Shown here piece by piece: positions 9,468 to 17,048 of a DNA stretch of 64,000 nucleotides. Below the pieces are notes generated by a model. It did not search any database. It was not told the DNA's origin and was given only the letters and a program-made list of their open reading frames with translations. Position 1 is the stretch's first letter. The number at the start of each line of letters is the position of its first letter. The position numbers and the translations under genes are program-made. This stretch comes from Treponema sp. OMZ 798 (lineage in GTDB: Bacteria; Spirochaetota; Spirochaetia; Treponematales; Treponemataceae): contig NZ_CP051305.1 of the NCBI RefSeq assembly GCF_024181385.1, forward strand, positions 1,798,001-1,862,000, given 5' to 3'.

Positions 9468-10328
9468 ATGATCATTAATCACAACATGAGCGCTATGTTT
9501 TCACAGAGGACATTGGGACATACCCATTTAATGAACCAAAAAAACATAGAAAAACTTTCTTCAGGTTTACGTATTAACCGAGCGGGCGATGATGCATCCG
9601 GTTTGGCCGTATCAGAAAAAATGAGAAGCCAGATTCGCGGTTTGAACCAAGCAAGTGCCAACGCACAAAACGGCATTTCTTTTATTCAAGTTGCGGAAGC
9701 CTTCCTTCAGGAAACTACAGATGTTATTCAGAGAATCCGCGAGCTCAGCGTTCAGTCTTCCAACGGTATTTACTCGGCAGAAGACCGCTTGTACATTCAG
9801 GTTGAAGTATCTCAGCTCATCGCTGAAGTAGACCGAATCGCAAGCCACGCACAGTTTAACGGTATGAATATGCTTACCGGAAGATTTGCTCAAGAAACCG
9901 GAGAAAATACTGTTACTGCTTCTATGTGGTTCCACATCGGTGCCAACATGGATCAGAGAACAAGAGCTTACATTGGAACAATGACAGCTAAGGCTCTCGG
10001 CGTTCGCAATGTCGGAGATGAATCGATTATGACTATCGAGACACCCGAAAAAGCTAACCGCGCTATCGGTACCCTTGATGAAGCCATCAAGAAGATCAAC
10101 AAGCAGAGAGCCGACCTTGGTGCATACCAGAACAGACTCGAACTCACTGTTGTAGGTATCAATATCGCAGCAGAAAACCTCCAAGCCTCCGAATCACGAA
10201 TCCGTGACGTAGATATGGCTAAGGAGATGGTAGACTATACCAAAAACCAGATTCTCACACAGTCCGGTACAGCAATGCTTGCACAGGCAAATCAGGCAAC
10301 TCAGAGTGTCATGACCTTGTTAAGGTAA
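9468..10328 (+). CDS. flaB: Periplasmic flagellar core flagellin FlaB
   Basis: 286-residue core flagellin. The N-terminal D0/D1 region ([17 protein letters not shown], then [20 protein letters not shown]) and the C-terminal partner ([26 protein letters not shown]) are complete; the variable centre is very short, as in spirochete FlaB, where the filament is in the periplasm and needs no exposed domain. There is no signal peptide, fitting export by the flagellar type III apparatus. ATG 9468 is chosen because AAAGGAG lies 8 nt upstream and other FlaB proteins start MIINHNM. It is monocistronic, ending at a strong terminator. T. denticola FlaB proteins are reported to be glycosylated; which of the several flaB paralogues this is cannot be told here. 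Confidence 0.96.
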   Translation: MIINHNMSAMFSQRTLGHTHLMNQKNIEKLSSGLRINRAGDDASGLAVSEKMRSQIRGLNQASANAQNGISFIQVAEAFLQETTDVIQRIRELSVQSSNGIYSAEDRLYIQVEVSQLIAEVDRIASHAQFNGMNMLTGRFAQETGENTVTASMWFHIGANMDQRTRAYIGTMTAKALGVRNVGDESIMTIETPEKANRAIGTLDEAIKKINKQRADLGAYQNRLELTVVGINIAAENLQASESRIRDVDMAKEMVDYTKNQILTQSGTAMLAQANQATQSVMTLLR

Positions 10329-10349
10329 GCTGTAAACAGTTTGACGGAA

Positions 10350-10380
10350 AAGCGGTTCTAAAAAGAACCGCTTTTTTATT
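10350..10380 (+). terminator. Intrinsic terminator of flaB
   Basis: AAGCGGTTC, 6-nt loop, GAACCGCTT followed by a T-run, 21 nt after the flaB stop. Confidence 0.92.
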
Positions 10381-10450
10381 TGTTGTTTATTCTTTTTATT
10401 TTTAGTATAATAATAAATCAACTTCAAACTGACTTTATAAAAATTTTAAA

Positions 10451-11137
10451 ATGAAAAAACTAACCGATAAATGGCGAAAAATAATTACTATAGGCTCAAT
10501 AATTTTTCTTTTTTGTTTGAGTATCTTCCTATATTTTTTTTGGGGCAGGCCTCTTATAAATTTTCTTATGGATGCAGAAAAGGTTCATGCCTATGTTGAC
10601 TCTCATCCTTTTTCAAGCCGCATATTTTTTACGGCTGCCGTTTTTTTGCAAGTGGTATTTGCGGTGATTCCGGGAGGCCCTTTCGAAATAGGAGCGGGCT
10701 ATGCTTTTGGAGCTGTAGAGGGAGCCTTAGTATCATTGGCAGGAATAGCAGCCGCAAGTATCTTAATTTTTTTATTTGTAAAAAAATTCGGCAGAGCGGC
10801 AATAGAAATTTTCTTTTCTCCCGAAAAAATAGAATCAATAAAAATATTTAAAAACAAAAAAAGGCTCCACCTGATTGTCTTTATCGTTTTTTTAATTCCG
10901 GGAACACCTAAGGACTTATTAACCTACATGGCAGGCCTTACACCCATACGCTTAAGCGAATGGCTAATCCTAAGTACCCTCGCCCGTTTTCCTGCTATAT
11001 TAGCATCAACCATAGCAGGAAAAAGTTTAGCACAAAAAAATACGGGACTTGCAATCACCGTATTTCTTATAGGAAGTATAGCATCCTTTGCAGGGGTTTT
11101 AATTTTCAACAAACTCAATAGCCGTAAAAAAGGCTGA
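10451..11137 (+). CDS. TVP38/TMEM64 (VTT-domain, DedA-like) membrane protein
   Basis: 228 residues with about six hydrophobic segments. The VTT-domain signature region is visible: GGPFEIGAGYAFGAVEGAL near 75-95, and FLIPGTPKDLLTYMAGLTPI near 145-165 with the conserved proline and glycines. Family members are inner-membrane proteins, some now implicated in phospholipid scrambling or polyprenyl-phosphate flipping; the substrate here is unknown. It stands alone between the flaB terminator and the convergent pyrE, and no clear ribosome-binding site precedes the ATG. Confidence 0.85.
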   Translation: MKKLTDKWRKIITIGSIIFLFCLSIFLYFFWGRPLINFLMDAEKVHAYVDSHPFSSRIFFTAAVFLQVVFAVIPGGPFEIGAGYAFGAVEGALVSLAGIAAASILIFLFVKKFGRAAIEIFFSPEKIESIKIFKNKKRLHLIVFIVFLIPGTPKDLLTYMAGLTPIRLSEWLILSTLARFPAILASTIAGKSLAQKNTGLAITVFLIGSIASFAGVLIFNKLNSRKKG

Positions 11138-11154
11138 GCTCTTTCACGGCTATT
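11117..11154. terminator. Possible bidirectional terminator between the VTT gene and pyrE
   Basis: AATAGCCGT / ACGGCTATT with a 20-nt loop overlaps the end of the VTT-protein gene and is followed by a T-rich run. It sits between convergent genes. The long loop makes it less certain. Confidence 0.5.
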
Positions 11155-11194
11155 TAAGTTTTATTTTAAGCGATTAAAAAATCTTTAAAAAATA

Positions 11195-11899
11195 TCAGAC
11201 CTTGGGAAAGCCGTGCTTTTCGCCCCAGCCGAAGGGATCAAGTCTCCATTCAGCCAAGCTCTTTTTATTTTCTTCGCTTATATAGTTTTGCTTTACGGCC
11301 TCATCCAGCATAATATCGTAGTTTAAAATAGTAGCCGGAATACACGGAGGATTAAGTTCTGCAAAGGCTTTTTCGGCTTCTGCAAATCCGTAAGAAAAAA
11401 TGGCAAAACAAAAGGGAACCTTTCCGTTTGCATTGCGCACAGCCTCAACGGCCTTTATGGAGCTTCCACCTGTCGAAATTAAATCTTCAACCACAAGGAC
11501 ACCGGCACCCTTATAATCGGGATCGGCTCCCAAGCCCTCAATTTGATTTTTTAAACCGTGATCTTTTCCGCCTGAGCGCACATAGGAAACGCTTTTTTGT
11601 AAGAGGTCGCCTAAGCTTACGGAATGAGGGATGCCTGCAGTAGCTGTTCCTGCAAGCCATTCGGGATCGAAGCCGACAGCTTTTAAGAGTTCTGCAAAGG
11701 CTTCGGCTATAGCGCGGCGCATTTCAGGCTTGGCCAAAAAGCGGCGGTTGTCGTTATAAATGGGCATCCTATAACCTGATGCCCAAGTAAAGGGGGCATT
11801 AGGAGAGAGCTTTAAGGCGCCAAGCTCAAAAGCGGTTTTGGCAAGAAGGGGCCCGTATTTTGTTTGAACCTCTTTGATTTTTTGTTCATCTTTGTGCAT
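11195..11899 (-). CDS. pyrE: Orotate phosphoribosyltransferase
   Basis: 234 residues. PyrE joins orotate to PRPP, giving OMP, the fifth step of pyrimidine synthesis. The PRPP-binding loop is GVLVVEDLISTGGSS at about 134-148; the orotate/dianion-binding part is ASGYRMPIYNDNRR near 40-53. It is the last gene of the formate/nitrite transporter, dehydrogenase, pyrE run, 11 nt after the dehydrogenase. The PyrD-PyrK fusion for the preceding step lies 19 kb away, so the pathway genes are dispersed. Confidence 0.93.
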   Translation of the reverse strand: MHKDEQKIKEVQTKYGPLLAKTAFELGALKLSPNAPFTWASGYRMPIYNDNRRFLAKPEMRRAIAEAFAELLKAVGFDPEWLAGTATAGIPHSVSLGDLLQKSVSYVRSGGKDHGLKNQIEGLGADPDYKGAGVLVVEDLISTGGSSIKAVEAVRNANGKVPFCFAIFSYGFAEAEKAFAELNPPCIPATILNYDIMLDEAVKQNYISEENKKSLAEWRLDPFGWGEKHGFPKV

Positions 11900-11910
11900 T
11901 AAATTTTCCT

Positions 11911-12789
11911 TTAAATGGTTTTATAGTATTCGTAGATGGCCTGCGTTCCTTTTTCGGCATAGCCTTCTTCATTCATCTTGTTAAAGAAATTTTGTGCAAG
12001 CTCTAAAACAGGAATGTGAAGTTTTAGCTCTTTTGCAACATTTAAGGTTATATTTAAATCCTTTAAAAAGTGCTTAATGTAAAAGCCGGGAGCAAAATCC
12101 TTTTGAAGCATCTTAGGCCCGTTGTTTAAAATCTGCCAGCTTCCGGCAGCTCCGCCTCCGATGGCCGAAAGCATTTTTTGGGGATCAAGGCCTGCGGCTT
12201 CCGCATAGCAGACGGCTTCGACCGCACCGAAAAGGTTTGCGGCAACGGCTATTTGGTTTGCCATCTTGGTGTGCTGCCCTGCGCCTGCACCGCCCTGCAA
12301 TGCCCAAGTTTTTCCCATGCAGGCAAAAAAGGGATCAAGCTCTTTAAAGGCAGCTTCATCTCCTCCGGCCATAATCGAAAGGGTTCCGTTTTTAGCCCCT
12401 ATGTCTCCGCCCGAAACGGGAGCATCTACCGAAAAACATTCTTTTTTCTTTGCCTCATCATAAATCTTTTTTGCCAAGATCGGGCTTGAAGTCGTCATAT
12501 CTACAAAGATTGTTCCGGGCTTTGCAGTCTTTAATAAGCCCTTTTCTCCGAAATATGTTTGTTCAACATCTTGCGGATAGCCGACAATGGTAAAGATGAT
12601 TTTACAGTTGGGAGCAAGACTTGCAGGGTCATCATACCAAAGAGCACCTTTTGAAAGAATCTCTTCGGCGGATTTTTTTGTACGCGTAAAAACGTGCATC
12701 TTAGCTCCGGCCGACCTTAATCTTTCGGCCATACTTTTTCCCATAACACCGAGGCCTATAAAGCCTACATCACAATTTTCTACTTTCAT
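11911..12789 (-). CDS. 3-hydroxyisobutyrate dehydrogenase family NAD(P)-dependent oxidoreductase
   Basis: 292 residues of the beta-hydroxyacid dehydrogenase family. The N-terminal Rossmann motif is GFIGLGVMGKSMAERL (about 9-24), the substrate-binding signature is DAPVSGGDIGAKNGTL (near 121), and the catalytic lysine region is GAGQHTKMANQ (near 170). Members reduce tartronate semialdehyde or oxidise 3-hydroxyisobutyrate or related short hydroxyacids; the exact substrate cannot be read from these motifs. It follows the FNT transporter by 24 nt and precedes pyrE by 11 nt, so the three are probably co-transcribed, though no common pathway is obvious. Confidence 0.9.
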   Translation of the reverse strand: MKVENCDVGFIGLGVMGKSMAERLRSAGAKMHVFTRTKKSAEEILSKGALWYDDPASLAPNCKIIFTIVGYPQDVEQTYFGEKGLLKTAKPGTIFVDMTTSSPILAKKIYDEAKKKECFSVDAPVSGGDIGAKNGTLSIMAGGDEAAFKELDPFFACMGKTWALQGGAGAGQHTKMANQIAVAANLFGAVEAVCYAEAAGLDPQKMLSAIGGGAAGSWQILNNGPKMLQKDFAPGFYIKHFLKDLNITLNVAKELKLHIPVLELAQNFFNKMNEEGYAEKGTQAIYEYYKTI

Positions 12790-12813
12790 AATAAATTCCT
12801 TAATTTATAAAAT

Positions 12814-13650
12814 CTATTTTTTCTTATAACAAATCCAATAAAAAGTTCCGACAAAAAAGGCTCCGCCTATTATGTTTCCGAGAGTAACGGGAATTAAATT
12901 GTTTACAAAAAAGGCAGTCCAATTTATATTTGCAAGAGCTTCGGCGGAAAGACCTGAGGCAGCCGCATAGGCCGGAACGCTTTTCGCTAAAATACCTGCA
13001 GGGATATAGTACATGTTTGCAACACTGTGTTCAAAACCCGAAGTTATAAAAAGCCAAATCGGAAAAAAAGCGGCAAGGAGCTTTCCCGTCATATCCTTAG
13101 CCCCGTAACAAAGCCAGACGGCAAGGCAGACTAACCAGTTACACATAATGCCTAAAAAAACAGCCTGTACAAACGAAAGAGAAACCTTCCCGTAAGCGAT
13201 TTTTACCGTAATCCCGCCCAAAAGGCTTCCGCCGCTTGAAAGCTGTCCGCTTTTTACAATTAAAAAGGCAAGAAAAACAGAGCCGATAAAATTCCCAACA
13301 TAAACTGCAAGCCAGTTTTTCAGCATTGCCGAAACTTTCACCTTTTTTTCTAAAACGCCGGCAATTATCAGGTTGTTTCCCGTAAAGAGCTCGGCCCCTG
13401 CAAGGAGGACAAGCATAAGCCCTACAGGAAAGATAAGGCCTGCAACAAATTTGCCAAGGCCGTAAGTTTCAGGCTTGGCAAAGAGCCCGAAGGCCGCCAT
13501 ATTAGAGCCTTCCGAAGCAAAGGCAATAAAAACACCTGCCAAAAAACCTAAGCAAATCAGCTTCCACACAGGGGTCGAAGCCTTTGCAATCCCTTTTTGC
13601 ACCGTAACTTCCAAGATCTCGGCCGGATCACAATACATTTTTTCAGACAT
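12814..13650 (-). CDS. Formate/nitrite transporter (FNT) family channel
   Basis: 278 residues with six predicted membrane helices. The FNT hallmarks are visible: the conserved LLAGAELFTGNN (near 82-93), NWLAVYVGNFIGS (about 112-124), MCNWLVCLAVWL (near 165-180) and GFEHSVANMYYIP (near 205-217), which carries the central histidine. FNT proteins form pentameric channels for formate, nitrite or similar monovalent anions. Formate export is plausible for a fermenting treponeme; substrate choice is inferred. It heads the unit with the dehydrogenase and pyrE and is divergent from the cobalamin riboswitch. Confidence 0.92.
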   Translation of the reverse strand: MSEKMYCDPAEILEVTVQKGIAKASTPVWKLICLGFLAGVFIAFASEGSNMAAFGLFAKPETYGLGKFVAGLIFPVGLMLVLLAGAELFTGNNLIIAGVLEKKVKVSAMLKNWLAVYVGNFIGSVFLAFLIVKSGQLSSGGSLLGGITVKIAYGKVSLSFVQAVFLGIMCNWLVCLAVWLCYGAKDMTGKLLAAFFPIWLFITSGFEHSVANMYYIPAGILAKSVPAYAAASGLSAEALANINWTAFFVNNLIPVTLGNIIGGAFFVGTFYWICYKKK

Positions 13651-13723
13651 ACACTCACCTCCAATAAGCCGATTATATCATAGAATAGGGTATTTTTCAA
13701 TTATAAATACAAATTTTGATACC

Positions 13724-13752
13724 TTGACATCTTCTTTATAAAAGTATACAAT
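13724..13752 (+). promoter_or_regulatory. Sigma70-type promoter of the cobalamin riboswitch transcript
   Basis: TTGACA (13724-13729), 17-nt spacer, TACAAT (13747-13752). A start near 13760 would begin the transcript just before the riboswitch. Confidence 0.85.
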
Positions 13753-13765
13753 CGGTTTAAATAAC

Positions 13766-13933
13766 GGTTTCGGTCTTGGTGCCCCTTTTAGCTAAGGGGT
13801 GAAAAGGGAATCAGGTGAAAGTCCTGAGCAGTCCGGCTGACGTAAGTGAGAGAGTTGTTTTTCAAGCATGCCACTGGGATTATCCCGGGAAGGCGAAAAT
13901 CAATTATGACCTCCGAGCCGTAAGACCTGCCAA
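13766..13933 (+). ncRNA. Cobalamin (B12) riboswitch
   Basis: Conserved blocks appear in the right order: GGTGCC near the 5' end; AAAAGGGAATCAGGTGAAAG with TCCTGAGCAGTCC; GCCACTGGG with a GGGAAGG; and a final B12 box AGCCGTAAGACCTGCC (about 13916-13931). This is the adenosyl-/methylcobalamin-sensing class, which normally turns off cobalamin uptake or B12-independent enzymes when the vitamin is plentiful. Unusually, no intact gene follows: the next real gene, gdhA, starts over 300 nt later with its own promoter. Confidence 0.93.
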
Positions 13934-13986
13934 TGACTATGAGGGTAAAATACAAGTTTTGCCCGTGCTGTACTCTGCTTGGACTC

Positions 13987-14089
13987 ATGAGTCGCAGCAA
14001 AATTTATCGTGTTAATCATATTTATTTCCTCTATTGCTCCTTGGGCTGTTAGTGAAGATTTTGTCAAGTTTTCTTCGTTTTGGCCTTGA
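13987..14089 (+). pseudogene. Frameshifted signal-peptide remnant behind the cobalamin riboswitch
   Basis: ATG 13987 gives MSRSK and then leaves frame at a run of four A (13999-14002). Removing one A yields MSRSKFIVLIIFISSIAPWA and on to a TGA at 14087: a textbook signal peptide of about 24 residues followed by only ten more. As read, both frames stop early. The simplest view is the decayed start of an exported protein that the riboswitch once controlled, perhaps a cobalamin receptor or binding protein. No clear ribosome-binding site remains. Which family it was cannot be told. Confidence 0.5.
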
Positions 14090-14098
14090 GTACACCTG

Positions 14099-14119
14099 AT
14101 TGATACCCTTGGGTGTACA
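14099..14119. repeat. Inverted repeat downstream of the riboswitch
   Basis: GTACACC and GGTGTAC form a 7-bp stem across roughly 15 nt (about 14090-14118). No T-run follows, so it is not a clear terminator; it could be an expression-platform relic. Confidence 0.3.
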
Positions 14120-14203
14120 TTTTGAGGAACCCTAAATCCCTTTGCGGACCGAAATCGTTTTTCTTTTTTAAGCTGAAATTCCAATTTTTCCCCCTAAATA
14201 ACT

Positions 14204-14231
14204 TTCACAAACAAGGCTTTTAATGTATAAT
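14204..14231 (+). promoter_or_regulatory. Sigma70-type promoter of gdhA
   Basis: TTCACA (14204-14209), 16-nt spacer, TATAAT (14226-14231), 28 nt before the gdhA start. It lies downstream of the riboswitch, so gdhA does not need the riboswitch transcript. Confidence 0.75.
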
Positions 14232-14259
14232 TCCTAATAAACTTTTTAAGAGGAAATTT

Positions 14260-15501
14260 ATGGCGAGTACATACGAAAAACTTTTAAGTACAATAACCGA
14301 AGCCGCAAATACGGTGGGTTTGGCAGAGGACGATTATATAACCCTTTTAAACCCCGAAAGAGAAATGCATGTTTCGATACCGGTAAAAATGGATAACGGA
14401 AAAATCAGGGTTTTTAACGGATACAGGGTTCAACATTCTACATTAAGAGGCCCTGCAAAGGGGGGAATAAGATTTCATCAAGATGTAAATATCGATGAGG
14501 TACGCTCCCTTGCAGCATGGATGACCTTTAAATGTGCCGTTGCCGACATTCCCTATGGCGGCGGAAAAGGAGGCATCTGTGTAGATCCTTCTCATCTTTC
14601 CGAAACGGAACTTGAAAAGCTGACAAGGGGCTACACAAGGAGGATTGCTTCTTTTATAGGGCCTAAGACGGATATACCTGCTCCGGATGTCGGAACAAAT
14701 GCAAGAGTAATGGCCTGGATAGTCGATACCTACAGCAGCTATGCAGGGGATTTCACACCCGCAGTCGTTACAGGAAAACCTCTTCCTCTCGGAGGTTCTA
14801 AGGGAAGAGTAGAAGCCACAGGCCGGGGAGTTCTCTTTGCGGCAAGGGAAATTTTAAAAAAACTAAATAAAAACTTAAAAAGCCAAAGTGTAGTCATTCA
14901 AGGTCTTGGAAATGTAGGCGGCGTTACGGCAGATCTTTTTTATAAAGACGGAGCGAAGGTAATCGCAGTAAGCGATGTAAGCGGAGCCGTATATAACGAA
15001 AAGGGCTTAAACATCCGGCTTATAATGGAACATGTAAAAAAAGGACAGCTTCTTAAATCTTTTGAAGGCGATTTTAAAAGAATAAGCAATGAAGAACTAT
15101 TGGAGCTTAAAACCGATATCTTGATTCCGGCTGCCCTCGAAAATCAAATTACCGAAAAAAATGCATCAAATATTAAGGCTTCCATAATAATCGAAGCCGC
15201 AAACGGCCCCGTAACTCCCGAAGCCGATAGGATTCTCGAAAAAAAGAATATTATAAGTGTGCCCGATGTTCTTGCCAATTCCGGAGGCGTCATAGTCTCA
15301 TATTTTGAATGGGTACAAAACCTGCAAGGTTTTTATTGGACAGAAGAAGAGGTCAACAGGCGCCTCGAAGATAAGATGATTGAAGCCTTTAGACTGGTAT
15401 GGGACGTAAAAGAGACCTATAAGGTAAGTATGAGAAAGGCTGCCTATATTAAGGCCTTAAAAGAGCTTGTAGAAACCCAAAAGGCCTTGAATATAATTTA
15501 A
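14260..15501 (+). CDS. gdhA: Glutamate dehydrogenase
   Basis: 413 residues, the length of hexameric catabolic/NAD-type GDH. It interconverts glutamate with 2-oxoglutarate and ammonia. The substrate-binding and catalytic lysines lie in RGPAKGGIRFH (about 66-76) and MTFKCAVADIPYGGGKGGI (about 88-106); the dinucleotide fold is VVIQGLGNVGG near 218. AGAGGAAATTT places the ribosome-binding site. Glutamate deamination is a main energy route in amino-acid-fermenting treponemes. Its stop overlaps the convergent glycosidase-like gene by 4 nt. Confidence 0.96.
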   Translation: MASTYEKLLSTITEAANTVGLAEDDYITLLNPEREMHVSIPVKMDNGKIRVFNGYRVQHSTLRGPAKGGIRFHQDVNIDEVRSLAAWMTFKCAVADIPYGGGKGGICVDPSHLSETELEKLTRGYTRRIASFIGPKTDIPAPDVGTNARVMAWIVDTYSSYAGDFTPAVVTGKPLPLGGSKGRVEATGRGVLFAAREILKKLNKNLKSQSVVIQGLGNVGGVTADLFYKDGAKVIAVSDVSGAVYNEKGLNIRLIMEHVKKGQLLKSFEGDFKRISNEELLELKTDILIPAALENQITEKNASNIKASIIIEAANGPVTPEADRILEKKNIISVPDVLANSGGVIVSYFEWVQNLQGFYWTEEEVNRRLEDKMIEAFRLVWDVKETYKVSMRKAAYIKALKELVETQKALNII

Positions 15502-16931
15502 AGCTTGTCTATCAGCATTGAACACTTGCCTGACGGAATCGGTAGGGTCTTTTTCTTTTCGTTTAAGATGTTTATGGTAAAATAATAAAGCTTTTCGCTT
15601 TCCATGTGGATTTCCCAGCCCCTCTGACTCTTGGACGAAAGAATGGTGATCAGGTTCCGTTTAAGGCTTAAATTTTCTATGCCCATTACCTCAAGGTTAG
15701 GAACCGTCCAGTTTACCGTCTTACGCGGAAGGCTTATGGAAAGGCCGATAACGTTTTCTATCATTAAACTGATTGTAGAAAGACCTACGCTTACCAGATA
15801 CTGCTTACGCGGAAAGGCCGGTTTTCCCTTCCACTGGGCAGGGCCTTCCTTGACGGGAGAATAGGCCTCCCATAAAAAGCCTTGTTTTTTTGAATTTCCT
15901 GCGGGAGATAGGGTTTCAAGCACATAGTAAAGGTGCCTTATAACGCACTCTCTTGCTATCTCCCAGCGGTTATACTTTTCCAAGCCCTTTACAACAACAA
16001 AATTCAAAATAGGGAAGACGCTGCCGCAGGCACCGTTTCCGTTTTCGTCATATTCAGGCTCATCGGCTGCAAGGCTTGGAAAGGGATGATCAACCCCGAA
16101 GGTTTTAGGATTGGATAGGTGCTCCACCAAAAGAGCAGCCTTATCCTCGTTGGGAATCTCGGCAAGCATGGGCCAAAAACCTGCAAGGGTCTTTTTCTTT
16201 ATCTGATTACCCTCAGCATCAAGATCATAATAAAAACCGTCCTCTTCATTCCACATCATGGAGTTGATTCTGGTTTTTATGGTAAAATACATCCTCTTGT
16301 ATTGAAAATCAATTTCCTTATCGTTTAGTATATCGCCCAAGGCAGACATATAAAGGGCATTTACGGCTAGGGCCGAATTAAAATCGGTTAAAAAAACGGA
16401 ATCTTTTCGCGGCGTATTAGGCATATTGACTGTCTCAAGAGGACTTTTATAAAGGCCGTTATCCGACTTAAACATTTTTTCGATCCAGTCCATGTACTTG
16501 ATCAAAACAGGCATAATATCCTTTACACGCTTCTTGTTTCCCGTCTTATGATAAATATTGTACTCAGCCCATGCAAATAAGGGCATACCCAGCCCTTCAG
16601 GATTATCCCTCTTTAAAACGGGTTCCTTTGTATCAAAATCATATCTATTGCGTATAGCTCCGTTTTCTTCCTGCCTGTCATAAAAAAAGTCAAGAGCAGA
16701 ATTCGGTGTATAATTCTTATTTGAATAAACAAAGAAAAAAGAGGAAAATATAGTTTCATATTGATTTAAAAAATTACCGTCCGCTTCGGGATAAATAAAA
16801 AAACCCTCGGTACCTTGTTTACCATCGCCTGCTGAATGCCAAAAATCATGAACCAAAGCCCATGTTCTATCGTAAATGTCCACGAAATCTTGATCGTAAA
16901 AATGAACGCGCGGAAAATCTCTTTTATTCAC
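15498..16931 (-). CDS. Glycoside hydrolase-like (alpha/alpha)6-barrel protein, MGH1/GH63-trehalase type
   Basis: 477 residues starting at GTG 16931 behind AAGGAG. The order of motifs resembles the six-hairpin glycosidases of the GH63/GH37 and mannosylglycerate-hydrolase group: QYETIFSSFFF, DNPEGLGMPLFAWAEY, DNGLYKSPLETVN near 155, ALAVNALYMSALGDI, GFYYDLDAEGNQ, TLAGFWPMLAEIP, and a C-terminal FLWEAYSPVKEGP near 370. There is no signal peptide, so it should act in the cytoplasm, probably on a glucosyl or mannosyl disaccharide or compatible solute. The exact substrate is unknown. The last 70 residues form a beta-rich tail. Confidence 0.75.
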   Translation of the reverse strand: MNKRDFPRVHFYDQDFVDIYDRTWALVHDFWHSAGDGKQGTEGFFIYPEADGNFLNQYETIFSSFFFVYSNKNYTPNSALDFFYDRQEENGAIRNRYDFDTKEPVLKRDNPEGLGMPLFAWAEYNIYHKTGNKKRVKDIMPVLIKYMDWIEKMFKSDNGLYKSPLETVNMPNTPRKDSVFLTDFNSALAVNALYMSALGDILNDKEIDFQYKRMYFTIKTRINSMMWNEEDGFYYDLDAEGNQIKKKTLAGFWPMLAEIPNEDKAALLVEHLSNPKTFGVDHPFPSLAADEPEYDENGNGACGSVFPILNFVVVKGLEKYNRWEIARECVIRHLYYVLETLSPAGNSKKQGFLWEAYSPVKEGPAQWKGKPAFPRKQYLVSVGLSTISLMIENVIGLSISLPRKTVNWTVPNLEVMGIENLSLKRNLITILSSKSQRGWEIHMESEKLYYFTINILNEKKKTLPIPSGKCSMLIDKL

Positions 16932-17048
16932 CTTAACTCCTTATTTTTTTTGCAAGACACTATATAGTATACCATATTTTTACAAAAAAGGATAGTTTTT
17001 TAGCAATATTTATAAAAAAAGTTTTAAGCCGGAAAAAAGACTCCGCTT

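Noticed and set aside
9612..10184. 190-codon minus-strand frame inside flaB
   Set aside because: Exact antisense of a highly conserved flagellin; a shadow of its codon use.
13900..14184. 94-codon minus-strand frame overlapping the riboswitch
   Set aside because: It crosses the conserved B12 box on the opposite strand, has no ribosome-binding site and no recognisable sequence.
14232..15501. gdhA as the direct target of the cobalamin riboswitch
   Set aside because: gdhA has its own promoter after the aptamer and GDH does not use cobalamin; only read-through control remains possible.
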